Below, in pieces: positions 1 through 10,951 of a DNA stretch of 64,000 nucleotides. Each line of letters starts with the position of its first letter. Position 1 is the stretch's first letter. A model generated the notes under the pieces. It was not told the DNA's origin. It made no database searches and saw only the letters and a list, made by a program, of their open reading frames with translations. This DNA comes from Kitasatospora aureofaciens (lineage in GTDB: Bacteria > Actinomycetota > Actinomycetes > Streptomycetales > Streptomycetaceae): NCBI RefSeq assembly GCF_019192735.1, contig NZ_JAHTKP010000035.1, positions 17,120 to 81,119 on the forward strand. Direction: 5' to 3'. A program made the position numbers and the translations under genes.

Positions 1-498
1 GGCGGCGTCCCCGGCAACAAGCTGACCATCACCTACAACGCGGACGGCGGCCACAAGGAGTGGGTCGACGCGGTCTGCAACTCGATCCGGCAGAGCACCG
101 GCGTCGACTGCACCGGCGACCCGAAGCCCGACTTCAAGACCGCCCGCGCGGCGATCACCGGGCACCAGCTCAACGGCGCCTTCCGCACCGGCTGGGTGCA
201 GGACTACCCGCTGAACGCCAACTTCCTGTCGGACGTCTACCGCACCGGCGCCGCGTCCAACGACTTCGGCTACAGCAACCCGCAGTTCGACCAGCTCGCC
301 AAGCAGGCCGACGAGGCCTCCAGCGTCGCCGACACGGTGACCGGCTACCAGAAGGCCGAGGCGGTGCTGCCGAGCGGCATGCCGACCATCCCGCTCTGGT
401 ACTACCGCACCAACTCGGGCTACTCGACCAAGGTGCAGAGCGTGATGTTCGACTCCTTCGGCAACCCGGCCTGGACCCAGATCCAGGTCAAGGGCTGA
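1..498 (+). CDS. Peptide ABC transporter solute-binding protein, C-terminal fragment
   Basis: This is the last 165 codons of a family 5 extracellular solute-binding protein, cut by the window start, so signal peptide and lipobox are not visible. The reading frame is open from base 1 to the stop at 496-498. The fragment is clearly paralogous to the C-terminus of the complete lipoprotein at 5148-6797: both carry the string YNADGGHKEW, then GAFR and a DYP motif typical of the second lobe of oligopeptide-binding proteins. It should capture peptides outside the membrane and deliver them to the permeases encoded at 601-2518. The four following genes run in the same direction and complete a standard SBP-permease-permease-ATPase-ATPase operon. 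Family assignment is firm; the exact peptide ligand is unknown. Confidence 0.88.
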   Translation, partial: GGVPGNKLTITYNADGGHKEWVDAVCNSIRQSTGVDCTGDPKPDFKTARAAITGHQLNGAFRTGWVQDYPLNANFLSDVYRTGAASNDFGYSNPQFDQLAKQADEASSVADTVTGYQKAEAVLPSGMPTIPLWYYRTNSGYSTKVQSVMFDSFGNPAWTQIQVKG

Positions 499-518
499 TC
501 TGCGCCCCCGCGCCGGCC

Positions 519-581
519 CCGCCCTCCCCGCACGGAGGGCGGGCCCCGGCCTCTCGCCCGACCGGCCCCGGCCGGTCGGGC
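519..581 (+). promoter_or_regulatory. Two intercistronic stem-loops after the binding-protein gene
   Basis: Two perfect hairpins lie in the 102-base gap between the binding-protein gene and the first permease. The first has a 9-bp stem (519-527 with 534-542, 6-nt loop) and the second a 12-bp stem (556-567 with 570-581, 2-nt loop). Neither has a T tract. Such elements commonly protect or partly terminate the abundant binding-protein message relative to the permease genes. That role is inferred from position. Confidence 0.6.
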
Positions 582-600
582 ACCTAGGAAGGAGGCTCGG

Positions 601-1527
601 ATGGGCAGTTACGTGCTGCGGCGGGTGCTGCAGATGATCCCGGTGTTCTTCGGCACCACGCTGCTGATCTTCCTGATGGTCTACACGCTGCCGGGCGACC
701 CGGTGGCGGCGCTGTTCGGCGAGAAGGCCGCCGACCCCGCCGTGGTGGCCAGCATCAAGCACAAGTACTACCTCGACCAGCCGATCTGGAAGCAGTACCT
801 GCACTACATGGGGAACCTCTTCCAGGGGGACTTCGGGACCAGCTTCACCGGCCGCCCGGTCACCGACATCATGGCGGGCGCCTTCCCCGTCACCATCCGG
901 CTGGCCCTGCTGGCCTTCGTCTTCGAGATGATCCTGGGCCTCGTGCTCGGCCTCGTCTCCGGCCTCAGGCGCGGCAGCGTCCAGGACACCCTGGTGCTGA
1001 TCCTCACCCTGCTGGTGATCTCGGTCCCGGTCTTCGTCCTGGCCTACATCGCGCAGACGGTGTTCGCCACCAACCTGGGCTGGGTCACGCCGACGGTGCA
1101 GAACAGCTACGACCTCTCCCAGCTGATGCTGCCGGCCATCGTGCTCGGCTCGCTCTCGCTCGCGTACGTCGCCCGGCTCACCCGGACCTCCATCGGCGAG
1201 AACCTGCGGGCCGACTACATGCGGACGGCGGTCGCCAAGGGGCTGCCCCGGCGGACCATCATCTCCCGCCACCTGCTGCGCAACTCGCTGATCCCGGTGG
1301 TCACCTTCCTCGGCACCGACCTGGGCGCGCTGATGGGCGGCGCGATCGTCACCGAGGGGATCTTCAACGTGCAGGGCATCGGCAACGTGCTGTATCGGGC
1401 GATCAACCAGAAGGAAGGGCCGACCGTGGTCGGCATCGTGACCGTCCTGGTGATCGTCTACCTGGTCGCCAGCCTCCTCGTCGACCTGCTCTACGCGGTC
1501 CTGGACCCGAGGATCCGCTATGCCTGA
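601..1527 (+). CDS. Peptide ABC transporter permease, DppB/OppB type
   Basis: A 308-residue inner-membrane permease with about six transmembrane segments. The first helix follows a short Arg-containing N-terminus (MGSYVLRRVLQMIP), as in DppB. The BPD_transp_1 domain carries the EAA-loop region near RTAVAKGLPRRTIISRHLLRNS, which contacts the ATPase subunits. The C-terminus LLYAVLDPRIRY is the family hallmark. AGGAAGGAGG at 585-594 sets the ATG at 601. The gene ends 8 bases inside the next permease gene, so the two are translationally coupled. It forms the membrane channel with the product of 1520-2518 for import of oligopeptides. The length is normal for the family. Confidence 0.93.
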   Translation: MGSYVLRRVLQMIPVFFGTTLLIFLMVYTLPGDPVAALFGEKAADPAVVASIKHKYYLDQPIWKQYLHYMGNLFQGDFGTSFTGRPVTDIMAGAFPVTIRLALLAFVFEMILGLVLGLVSGLRRGSVQDTLVLILTLLVISVPVFVLAYIAQTVFATNLGWVTPTVQNSYDLSQLMLPAIVLGSLSLAYVARLTRTSIGENLRADYMRTAVAKGLPRRTIISRHLLRNSLIPVVTFLGTDLGALMGGAIVTEGIFNVQGIGNVLYRAINQKEGPTVVGIVTVLVIVYLVASLLVDLLYAVLDPRIRYA

Positions 1528-2518
1528 CATCCACGACGAAGACTCGTACGAGCCGCACCCCAAGCCCGGTGTCTCGCACCTCGACTACGCGGGCGAGCAG
1601 GGTATGGCGGTCGAACAGGAGACCCTGGTCGAGAGCGACGTGGTCAAGCGGGAGGAGGCCCGCAGCCTCTGGGGCGACGCCTGGCGGGACCTGCGGCGGC
1701 GGCCGATCTTCCTGATCTCGGCGGTGCTGATCCTCCTACTGGTCATCATGGCGATCTTCCCGTGGGCGTTCACCGACGCCGACCCGCGCAAGGCCGACCT
1801 GGTGCACAACTACCTGAAGCGGCCTGACTGGACGGACTTCTTCGGGGCCGGCTGGTTCGGCTACGACGGGCAGGGCCGGTCGATCTACGCCCGGGTGGTG
1901 TACGGCGCCCGGGCCTCGATCACCGTCGGCATCTGCGTCACCGCCGCGGTCACCGTGCTCGGCGGGCTGGCGGGCATGATCGCCGGGTACTTCGGCGGCG
2001 GCGTGGACGCGGTGATCTCCCGGATCATCGACATCTTCTTCGGCATCCCGCTGCTGCTCGGCGCGCTGGTACTGCTGAACGCCTTCTCCACCCGCACGGT
2101 GTGGAGCGTGGTCGTCGCCCTCGGCTTCCTCGGCTGGACCCAGATCGCCCGCGTCATGCGCGGCGCGGTGCTGACCGTCAAACAGTCCGACTACGTGGTG
2201 GCCGGCCGGGCGCTCGGGGCCGGGACCGGGCGGCTGATGTTCCGGCACATCCTGCCGAACGCGATCGCCCCGGTGATCGTGGTCGCCACCATCGCGCTCG
2301 GCGGCTACATCGCGACCGAGGCCACGCTGAGCTTCCTCGGCATCGGCCTGCAGGACCCGACCATCTCCTGGGGCATCGACATCTCCTCCGCCCAGAAGGT
2401 GATCCGGACGGCGCCGTACGTGCTGTTCTTCCCGGCCGCGGCGCTCTCCGTCACCGTGCTGGCCTTCATCATGCTGGGCGACGCGGTGCGCGACGCCCTC
2501 GACCCGAAGCTTCGCTGA
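1520..2518 (+). CDS. Peptide ABC transporter permease, DppC/OppC type
   Basis: A 332-residue second permease subunit. An N-terminal cytoplasmic extension of about 65 acidic residues precedes the first membrane helix (IFLISAVLILLLVIMAIF). This is followed by the periplasmic-side segment with the HWFG-like motif (FFGAGWFGYDGQGRSI), a BPD_transp_1 domain, an EAA loop (ALGAGTGRLMFRHILPNAIAP) and the family C-terminus LGDAVRDALDPKLR. The ATG overlaps the end of the upstream permease by 8 bases. It pairs with the DppB-type subunit to make the translocation pore. The paralogue in the second operon is 7827-8774. Confidence 0.93.
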   Translation: MPDIHDEDSYEPHPKPGVSHLDYAGEQGMAVEQETLVESDVVKREEARSLWGDAWRDLRRRPIFLISAVLILLLVIMAIFPWAFTDADPRKADLVHNYLKRPDWTDFFGAGWFGYDGQGRSIYARVVYGARASITVGICVTAAVTVLGGLAGMIAGYFGGGVDAVISRIIDIFFGIPLLLGALVLLNAFSTRTVWSVVVALGFLGWTQIARVMRGAVLTVKQSDYVVAGRALGAGTGRLMFRHILPNAIAPVIVVATIALGGYIATEATLSFLGIGLQDPTISWGIDISSAQKVIRTAPYVLFFPAAALSVTVLAFIMLGDAVRDALDPKLR

Positions 2519-2534
2519 GCGAGGGGAACGCATC

Positions 2535-3576
2535 GTGACTACAGCTGTGGACACCACCAAGCCCGCACGGGAGGCGCCGTACGAGGGGCCGCTGCTCGAC
2601 GTGCGGGACCTGCACGTCGAGTTCGTCACCCGGGACGGCGTGGCCCGGGCGGTCAACGGGGTCAACTACAGCGTCCGGGCGGGGGAGACGCTGGCGGTGC
2701 TGGGCGAGTCCGGCTCGGGCAAGTCGGTGACGGCGCAGGCGATCATGGGCATCCTGGACATGCCGCCGGCCCGCATCCCGCGCGGCGAGATCCGCTTCCG
2801 CGGCCAGGACATGCTCAGGATGGGCAGGGAGGAGCGGCGCCGGATCCGCGGCCGGAAGATCGCGATGATCTTCCAGGACGCGCTGTCCTCGCTCAACCCG
2901 GTGCTCAGCGTGGGCTTCCAGCTCGGCGAGATGTTCCGGGCCCACCACGGGACGTCCCGCAAGGAGGCCAAGGACAAGGCGATCGAGCTGATGGAGCGGG
3001 TGCGCATCCCGGCCGCCAAGCAGCGGGTGAACGACTATCCGCACCAGTTCTCGGGCGGTATGCGCCAGCGGATCATGATCGCGATGGCGCTGGCCCTGGA
3101 ACCGGACCTGATCATCGCCGACGAGCCCACCACCGCGCTGGACGTGACCGTCCAGGCCCAGGTGATGGACCTGCTGGCGGAGTTGCAGGCCGAGTACCAC
3201 ATGGGGCTGATCCTGATCACCCACGACCTGGGGGTCGTCGCGGACGTCGCGGACAAGATCGCCGTGATGTACGCCGGGCGGATCGTCGAGACGGCCCCGG
3301 TGTACGAGCTGTACGCGCGGCCGGCCCACCCGTACACCCGGGGCCTGCTGGACTCGATCCCGCGGCTGGACCAGAAGGGCCAGGAGCTCTACGCGATCAA
3401 GGGGCTGCCGCCCAACCTGCTGCGGATTCCCAAGGGTTGTGCCTTCAACCCGCGCTGCCCGCGGGCGCAGGACGTCTGCCGGGTCGAGGTGCCGGAGCTG
3501 TTTCCGGTGACCGAGGACGACGGCACCGCGCTGGCAGGGCGGGGCAGTGCCTGCTTCTTCTGGAAGGAGACCCTCC

Positions 3577-3587
<11 letters not shown>
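2535..3587 (+). CDS. Peptide ABC transporter ATPase, DppD/OppD type
   Basis: A 350-residue ATP-binding subunit. Walker A GESGSGKS is at residues 57-64, with a signature FSGGMRQR and Walker B LIIADEPTTALD. The oligopeptide C-terminal extension contains the Cys motif CAFNPRCPRAQDVC, which in OppD/DppD relatives binds an Fe-S cluster or serves structure. The start is GTG at 2535, preceded by GAGGGGA. It hydrolyses ATP on the cytoplasmic face to power peptide import together with the product of 3577-4740. Two segments (2682-2767 and 2850-2987) are base-for-base identical to the paralogue at 8790-9887, far more than neighbouring regions, which suggests gene conversion. Confidence 0.94.
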
Positions 3588-4740
<1,153 letters not shown>

Positions 4741-4775
4741 CAATTCGGTTGACGTCGCAGCAGCGGCGTGAACGC

Positions 4776-4806
4776 AGGGCGCGTCCTCGAATCGAGGGCG
4801 CGCCCT
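4776..4806 (+). terminator. Hairpin terminator of the first peptide-transport operon
   Basis: A 15-bp stem (4776-4790 with 4792-4806, one G-T wobble, minimal 1-nt centre so the real loop is larger) lies 36 bases after the ATPase stop codon. No U tract follows, as is usual for streptomycete terminators. Confidence 0.75.
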
Positions 4807-5147
4807 TCGCTGTGCTGCGGAAACGCCCGGAAAAGATCAATTACACCCCGTAAACGCGCGAATACCGGAGATCATTGTCCGGCATCCGTACCCGGAATTG
4901 GTAATTCCGGATACGATATGCGGGAATTTGGCGAGCATTGTCCGGCCTGGCCTGAGCATGTAATTGAAAAGAGATGTGACGTGGATTCCGAAAGGGGGGT
5001 CGGGTGATCGATAGTTGCTCTGCGCGTATCAGAGGTCACCTCGCCAACCGTGCGGATCGGCCCTGAGATGTCGACCCTCGCCATGCCCGGCACACCGAGT
5101 GGCGGGGCGCCGTTCGTTCGTAAGCCCCCGAATCGAGGAGCAGTTGA
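4807..5147 (+). promoter_or_regulatory. Upstream control region of second peptide-transport operon, with 19-bp dyad
   Basis: This 341-base gap holds no convincing gene and is markedly richer in A+T than its flanks. It contains a perfect inverted repeat, CCGGAATT (4892-4899) and AATTCCGG (4903-4910), separated by GGT. It also has a 10-base direct repeat CATTGTCCGG at 4873-4882 and 4936-4945 that brackets the dyad. This is the expected location of the promoter and operators for the lipoprotein gene at 5148. I cannot fix the -10 box with confidence. Confidence 0.5.
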
Positions 5148-6797
5148 ATGAGGCTCACCAAGACGATGCGCCTGACCGCGATGGCGGCGTGTGCGGCACT
5201 GGCGATCTCCGCGTGCAGCACCAGTAGCGGCGACAAGAAGTCCTCGGACCAGGCGAGCGGCGGGTCCGGGAAGACGGGCGGCTCGATCAGCGTCCAGTTG
5301 GGTGAGCCGCAGAACGGGCTGGTGCCGCAGAACACCGCCGAGTCCGAGGGCACCCAGGTGCTCCACGGGCTCTTCGCCGGCCTGGTCGAGTACGACAACA
5401 AGACCAACGAGCCCAAGCTCCGCATGGCCGAGTCGATCGAGACCACGGACTCCACCGTCTGGACGATCAAGCTCAAGGACGGCTACACCTTCCACAACGG
5501 CGAGAAGGTCACCGCGCAGAACTACGTGGACGCCTGGAACTATGGCGCCAACCAGGACAACGCCCAGCAGGCGCTGCCGTTCTTCGACAAGATCCTCGGC
5601 TCCGACGAACTCGCCCCGGGCAAGGACAAGAAGCCGACCGCCAAGGAACTCAAGGGCCTCAAGGTCGTCGACGACAAGACCTTCACGGTCACCCTCAAGG
5701 CGCCGTTCTCGCAGTTCAAGACCATGCTCGGGTACAACGCCTTCTACCCCCTCCCGAAGGCGTTCTTCACCGACCCGAAGGCCTTCGACGACGCGCCGAT
5801 CGGAAACGGCCCGTTCCAGATGGACGGGAAGTGGCAGCACAATCAGCAGATCAAGGTGAAGCGGTACGACAACTTCCCGGCGGCGGACGGAAAGGCCAAG
5901 CTGGATTCCGTCACGTTCAAGATTTACGACAAGCTGGAAACCGCGTACAACGACCTGCGCGCCGACAACATCCAGATCACCAACAAGCTGCCGATCTCGG
6001 CGATGGCGACAGTCGCCCAGGAGTTCGGTGACCGCTACATCTACAAGCCGGAAGCCTCGGTCGGCTACCTCGGTTTCCCGATCGCGACCAACCCGGCGTT
6101 CGCCAAGGCGGATCTGCGCAAGGCGATCTCGATGGCGATCGACCGCGACGCCATCACCAAGACCATCTTCTCCGGCACCCGCAAGCCGGCCGACGACTTC
6201 GTCAGCCCGATCGTCCCGGGCTACCGCCAGGGCGCCTGCGGCGACGCCTGCAAGTACGACCCGGCGAAGGCGAAGGAGCTCTTCACCCAGGCCGGCGGCC
6301 TGCCCGGCAACAAGCTGGAGATCGGCTACAACGCGGACGGCGGCCACAAGGAGTGGATCGAGGCCGTCGGCAACCAGCTGAAGAACAACCTCGGCATCGA
6401 CGTCACCTTCAAGCCGTTCGAGAAGTTCGGCAAGATCCTCGACGCCCTGGGCAAGAAGGAGTACACCGGCGCCTTCCGCATGGCCTGGTCGATGGACTAC
6501 CCGTCGATCGAGGACTACCTGCGCCCGATCTTCTCCAAGATCGCCATCGACAACGGCTCCAACTACGGCGGCTACGTCAACGAGGACTTCGAGGCCCTGC
6601 TCGCCAAGGCCGACAGCGCGAAGACCGACGCGGAGGGCCTGAAGCTCTACCAGCAGGCGGACGACATCCTGCTCAAGGACCTGCCGTACATCCCCGTCTA
6701 CACGTACATGAGCTCCGCGGCCTACACCAAGACCGTCAAGAACGTGGTCGTCGACGCCCAGAACCGGATCGACCTGGCCAACGTCGAACTCGCCTGA
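5148..6797 (+). CDS. Peptide-binding lipoprotein of second ABC transporter
   Basis: A 549-residue family 5 solute-binding protein. It has a type II signal peptide (MRLTKTMRLTAMAACAALAIS) with lipobox ISAC, so Cys near residue 24 would be lipidated and the protein anchored outside the membrane. A Gly/Ser/Lys linker follows, then the SBP_bac_5 fold. GGAG at 5139-5142 supports the ATG. It is the first gene of a complete operon through 10899 and a paralogue of the fragment at 1-498. The ligand is probably an oligopeptide; in Streptomyces such proteins include BldKB, which imports a developmental signal. Whether this one does so cannot be told from sequence. Confidence 0.93.
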   Translation: MRLTKTMRLTAMAACAALAISACSTSSGDKKSSDQASGGSGKTGGSISVQLGEPQNGLVPQNTAESEGTQVLHGLFAGLVEYDNKTNEPKLRMAESIETTDSTVWTIKLKDGYTFHNGEKVTAQNYVDAWNYGANQDNAQQALPFFDKILGSDELAPGKDKKPTAKELKGLKVVDDKTFTVTLKAPFSQFKTMLGYNAFYPLPKAFFTDPKAFDDAPIGNGPFQMDGKWQHNQQIKVKRYDNFPAADGKAKLDSVTFKIYDKLETAYNDLRADNIQITNKLPISAMATVAQEFGDRYIYKPEASVGYLGFPIATNPAFAKADLRKAISMAIDRDAITKTIFSGTRKPADDFVSPIVPGYRQGACGDACKYDPAKAKELFTQAGGLPGNKLEIGYNADGGHKEWIEAVGNQLKNNLGIDVTFKPFEKFGKILDALGKKEYTGAFRMAWSMDYPSIEDYLRPIFSKIAIDNGSNYGGYVNEDFEALLAKADSAKTDAEGLKLYQQADDILLKDLPYIPVYTYMSSAAYTKTVKNVVVDAQNRIDLANVELA

Positions 6798-6889
6798 CCT
6801 GATCTCCCCTGACCGGTGCGCCCGATGGGCGGCACGGGAAACCCCCGCGCCGCCCGTCCGAGGCGTGCCCCGAACCGCGAGGAGGCCGC

Positions 6890-7834
6890 ATGGGCCGCTA
6901 TGTGGTCCGTCGGGTCATCCAGGCCATACCTGTGATCCTCGGCGCGACGTTCCTGATCTACGCACTGGTCTTCCTGCTGCCCGGTGACCCCATCCAAGCG
7001 CTGGCCGGTGAGAGACGCGCGGACCCCACGGTCGTGGCGATGCTGCACAACCGGTACCACCTGGACGATCCCTTCTTCCTCCAGTACTGGCACTACCTGG
7101 TCGGCCTGTTCCAGGGCGACTTCGGCGAGGACTACCGCGGCAACGCGGTCGTGGACGTGATGACGCGGGCGTTCCCGTACACCATCAACCTGGCGCTGAC
7201 CGCGCTGGTCATCGAGATGGTGGTGGGCGTGGTCGCCGGTGTGATCGCCGCCCTGCGGCGCGGCCGGTTCATCGACAACCTGGTGCTGATCTCGACCCTG
7301 ATGGTCATCTCGATCCCGACGTTCGTGATCGGCTTCGTGCTCCAGCTGCTCCTCGGGGTGAAGCTCCACACCGACTACGGCATCGACTTCTTCCCGGTCT
7401 CGTTCAACGAGGACGCCGGCTTCCGGGCCTACCTGCTGCCGGCCTACGTGCTGGCGTCCACCTCGCTCGCGTACATCGCCCGCCTCACCCGGACCAGCCT
7501 GATCGAGGTGATGCGGGCCGACTACGTCCGCACGGCGGTGGCCAAGGGCCTGAGCCCGCTGCGCGTGGTGGTGCGGCACGGGCTGCGGAACGCGCTGATC
7601 CCGATCGTCACCTTCCTCGGCATGGACCTGGGGTCGCTGATGGGCGGGGCCGTGATCACCGAGGGCATCTTCAACATCCCCGGGATCGGGCACCAGCTGT
7701 TCCAGTCCGTGTACCTGCGCGAACGCACCATCGTGGTGGGCGTGGTGAGCGCCCTCGTGCTGGTGTACCTCTTCACCAACCTGGTGGTCGACCTGCTCTA
7801 CGCCGTTCTTGACCCGAGGATCCGCTATGAGTGA
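6890..7834 (+). CDS. Peptide ABC transporter permease, DppB/OppB type (second operon)
   Basis: A 314-residue permease with about six membrane helices, EAA loop around RTAVAKGLSPLRVVVRHGLRN, and the family C-terminus LLYAVLDPRIRYE. GAGGAGG (6880-6886) sets the ATG. It is paralogous to 601-1527 but clearly more diverged than the ATPase genes. Its stop codon lies 8 bases inside the next permease gene, exactly as in the first operon. It forms the channel with the product of 7827-8774. Confidence 0.93.
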   Translation: MGRYVVRRVIQAIPVILGATFLIYALVFLLPGDPIQALAGERRADPTVVAMLHNRYHLDDPFFLQYWHYLVGLFQGDFGEDYRGNAVVDVMTRAFPYTINLALTALVIEMVVGVVAGVIAALRRGRFIDNLVLISTLMVISIPTFVIGFVLQLLLGVKLHTDYGIDFFPVSFNEDAGFRAYLLPAYVLASTSLAYIARLTRTSLIEVMRADYVRTAVAKGLSPLRVVVRHGLRNALIPIVTFLGMDLGSLMGGAVITEGIFNIPGIGHQLFQSVYLRERTIVVGVVSALVLVYLFTNLVVDLLYAVLDPRIRYE

Positions 7835-8774
7835 GCCGACGAACACCCTGGACGGCAAGGCTGCGAGTGCCGAGGGCGCCCTGGCCAAGGGGGCCAAGGG
7901 CGGCAAGGACGCCAAGGAGCGGGTGGCCAGCCTCTGGACGGACGCCTGGTACGACCTGCGGCGCAATCCGCTGTTCATCATCGGCGGGCTGCTGGTCCTG
8001 TTCATGGTGGCCCTGGCGGTCGCCCCGCAGCTCTTCACCGACAAGGACCCGAACTCCGCCGGGTTCTGCGAGCTCGCCTCCTCCCTGAAGCGCCCCTCCG
8101 CGGACCACTGGTTCGGCTTCGACGTCCAGGGCTGCGACATCTACACCCGGACGGTCTGGGGCGCCCGCAACTCGATCATCGTCGGCATCCTGACCACCTC
8201 GCTGGTGGTCCTGGTCGGCGGCACGCTCGGCCTGCTGGCCGGGTGGCTGACCGGCTTCTGGGACAGCCTGCTCTCCCGGGTCACCGAGATCTTCTTCGCC
8301 ATCCCCCTGCTGCTCGGCGGCATGCTCATCATGTCGACCTGGCAGAAGGGCAACGCCTGGACGGTCTCGGCGGTGATGGCGGTGCTCGGCTGGCCGCAGA
8401 TCTACCGGCTGATGCGCTCGGCGGTGATCTCCAACAAGCACAACGACTACGTGGTCGCGGCCCGTGCGCTGGGGGCCGGCACCCGGCGGATCGTCACCCG
8501 GCACATCCTGCCGAACGCGGTGGCGCCGGTGATCGTGGTCTCCACCATCAACCTCGGCGTGTACATCGGCGCCGAGGCCGCGCTGTCCTACCTGGGCATC
8601 GGCATCCAGTCCCCGGCGATCTCCTGGGGTCTGATGATCAGCGACGCCCAGTCCCGGTTCCTGAACGCCCCGCACGTGCTGCTCTTCCCGGCCGCCGTGC
8701 TGAGCATCACCGTGCTGGCGTTCATCATGCTCGGCGACGCGGTGCGCGACGCCCTCGATCCCAAGCTGCGCTGA
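7827..8774 (+). CDS. Peptide ABC transporter permease, DppC/OppC type (second operon)
   Basis: A 315-residue DppC-type subunit. A Lys/Ala-rich cytoplasmic N-terminus precedes the first helix (LFIIGGLLVLFMVALAVA). The motif DHWFGFDVQGCD matches the conserved HWFG element of OppC proteins, and the C-terminus is LGDAVRDALDPKLR. The ATG at 7827 overlaps the upstream gene by 8 bases and is preferred over an upstream in-frame start within that gene. It works with 6890-7834 as the membrane pore of the importer. Confidence 0.93.
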   Translation: MSEPTNTLDGKAASAEGALAKGAKGGKDAKERVASLWTDAWYDLRRNPLFIIGGLLVLFMVALAVAPQLFTDKDPNSAGFCELASSLKRPSADHWFGFDVQGCDIYTRTVWGARNSIIVGILTTSLVVLVGGTLGLLAGWLTGFWDSLLSRVTEIFFAIPLLLGGMLIMSTWQKGNAWTVSAVMAVLGWPQIYRLMRSAVISNKHNDYVVAARALGAGTRRIVTRHILPNAVAPVIVVSTINLGVYIGAEAALSYLGIGIQSPAISWGLMISDAQSRFLNAPHVLLFPAAVLSITVLAFIMLGDAVRDALDPKLR

Positions 8775-8789
8775 GGAGGGCCGCGGACC

Positions 8790-9879
8790 ATGACAGACAC
8801 GACGAAGCCGTCCGGTGCCAGGGACGGCGGGCCGCGCCTGGACGCGGTGGAACTGCTCGGCGCCCGCCGGGAGAACCTGGTGCCCGGCACCCCGCTGCTC
8901 GAAGTCGACGACCTGCACGTCGAGTTCGCCACCCGGGACGGCATCGCCAAGGCCGTCAACGGCGTGAGCTACTCGGTGTCGGCCGGGGAGACGCTGGCGG
9001 TGCTGGGCGAGTCCGGCTCGGGCAAGTCGGTGACGGCGCAGGCGATCATGGGCATCCTGGACATGCCGCCCGGGCGGATCACGGCCGGGAAGATCCTCTT
9101 CCGGGGCCAGGACCTGCTGCGGATGAGCTCCAAGGCCCGGCGCGCGGTGCGTGGCCGGAAGATCGCGATGATCTTCCAGGACGCGCTGTCCTCGCTCAAC
9201 CCGGTGCTCAGCGTGGGCTTCCAGCTCGGCGAGATGTTCCGGGCCCACCACGGGACGTCCCGCAAGGAGGCCAAGGACAAGGCGATCGAGTTGATGGAGC
9301 GGGTGCGCATCCCCGCCGCCAGGCAGCGGGTGAACGACTTCCCGCACCAGTTCTCCGGCGGTATGCGCCAGCGCATCATGATCGCGATGGCGCTCTCGAT
9401 GGAGCCCGACCTGATCATCGCCGACGAGCCCACCACCGCACTGGACGTGACCGTCCAGGCCCAGGTGATGGACCTGCTGGCCGAGTTGCAGGCCGAGTTC
9501 CACATGGGCCTGATCCTGATCACCCACGACCTCGGCGTCGTCGCGGACGTCGCGGACAAGATCGCCGTCATGTACGCGGGCCGGATCGTCGAGACGTCGC
9601 CCGTCCACGAGCTGTACGCGCGGCCGGCCCACCCGTACACCAAGGGCCTGCTCAACTCGATTCCCCGGCTGGACCAGAAGGGGCAGAACCTGTACGCCAT
9701 CCAGGGCCTGCCGCCGAGCCTGCTGAAGATCCCGACGGGCTGCGCGTTCAACCCGCGCTGCGACCGCACGCAGGACCGCTGCCTGGTCGAACTGCCGCCG
9801 CTCGTCCCGGTGCTGGACGCGGAGGGTGCGGACCTGCCGGGGCGGCACAGCGCCTGCCACTTCTGGAAGGAGACCCTCC

Positions 9880-9887
<8 letters not shown>
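8790..9887 (+). CDS. Peptide ABC transporter ATPase, DppD/OppD type (second operon)
   Basis: A 365-residue ATPase with Walker A GESGSGKS, signature FSGGMRQR, Walker B LIIADEPTTALD and C-terminal Cys motif CAFNPRCDRTQDRC. GAGGAGG at 8773-8779 precedes the ATG. The first 40 residues differ from its paralogue at 2535, while 8985-9070 and 9153-9290 are identical in DNA to the paralogue. The mix of diverged and identical blocks fits gene conversion between the tandem operons. It supplies ATP-driven force for peptide import. Confidence 0.94.
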
Positions 9888-10899
<1,012 letters not shown>

Positions 10900-10911
10900 G
10901 CGCGCCGTGCG

Positions 10912-10950
10912 GGCCGGGTCGCGGGGTCTGCCGACTCCCGCGACCCGGCC
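10912..10950. terminator. Bidirectional terminator between convergent genes
   Basis: A perfect 14-bp stem (10912-10925 with 10937-10950) with an 11-nt loop fills the 52-base gap between the plus-strand ATPase gene and the minus-strand lipoprotein gene, so it can end transcripts from both sides. Confidence 0.85.
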
Positions 10951-10951
10951 C

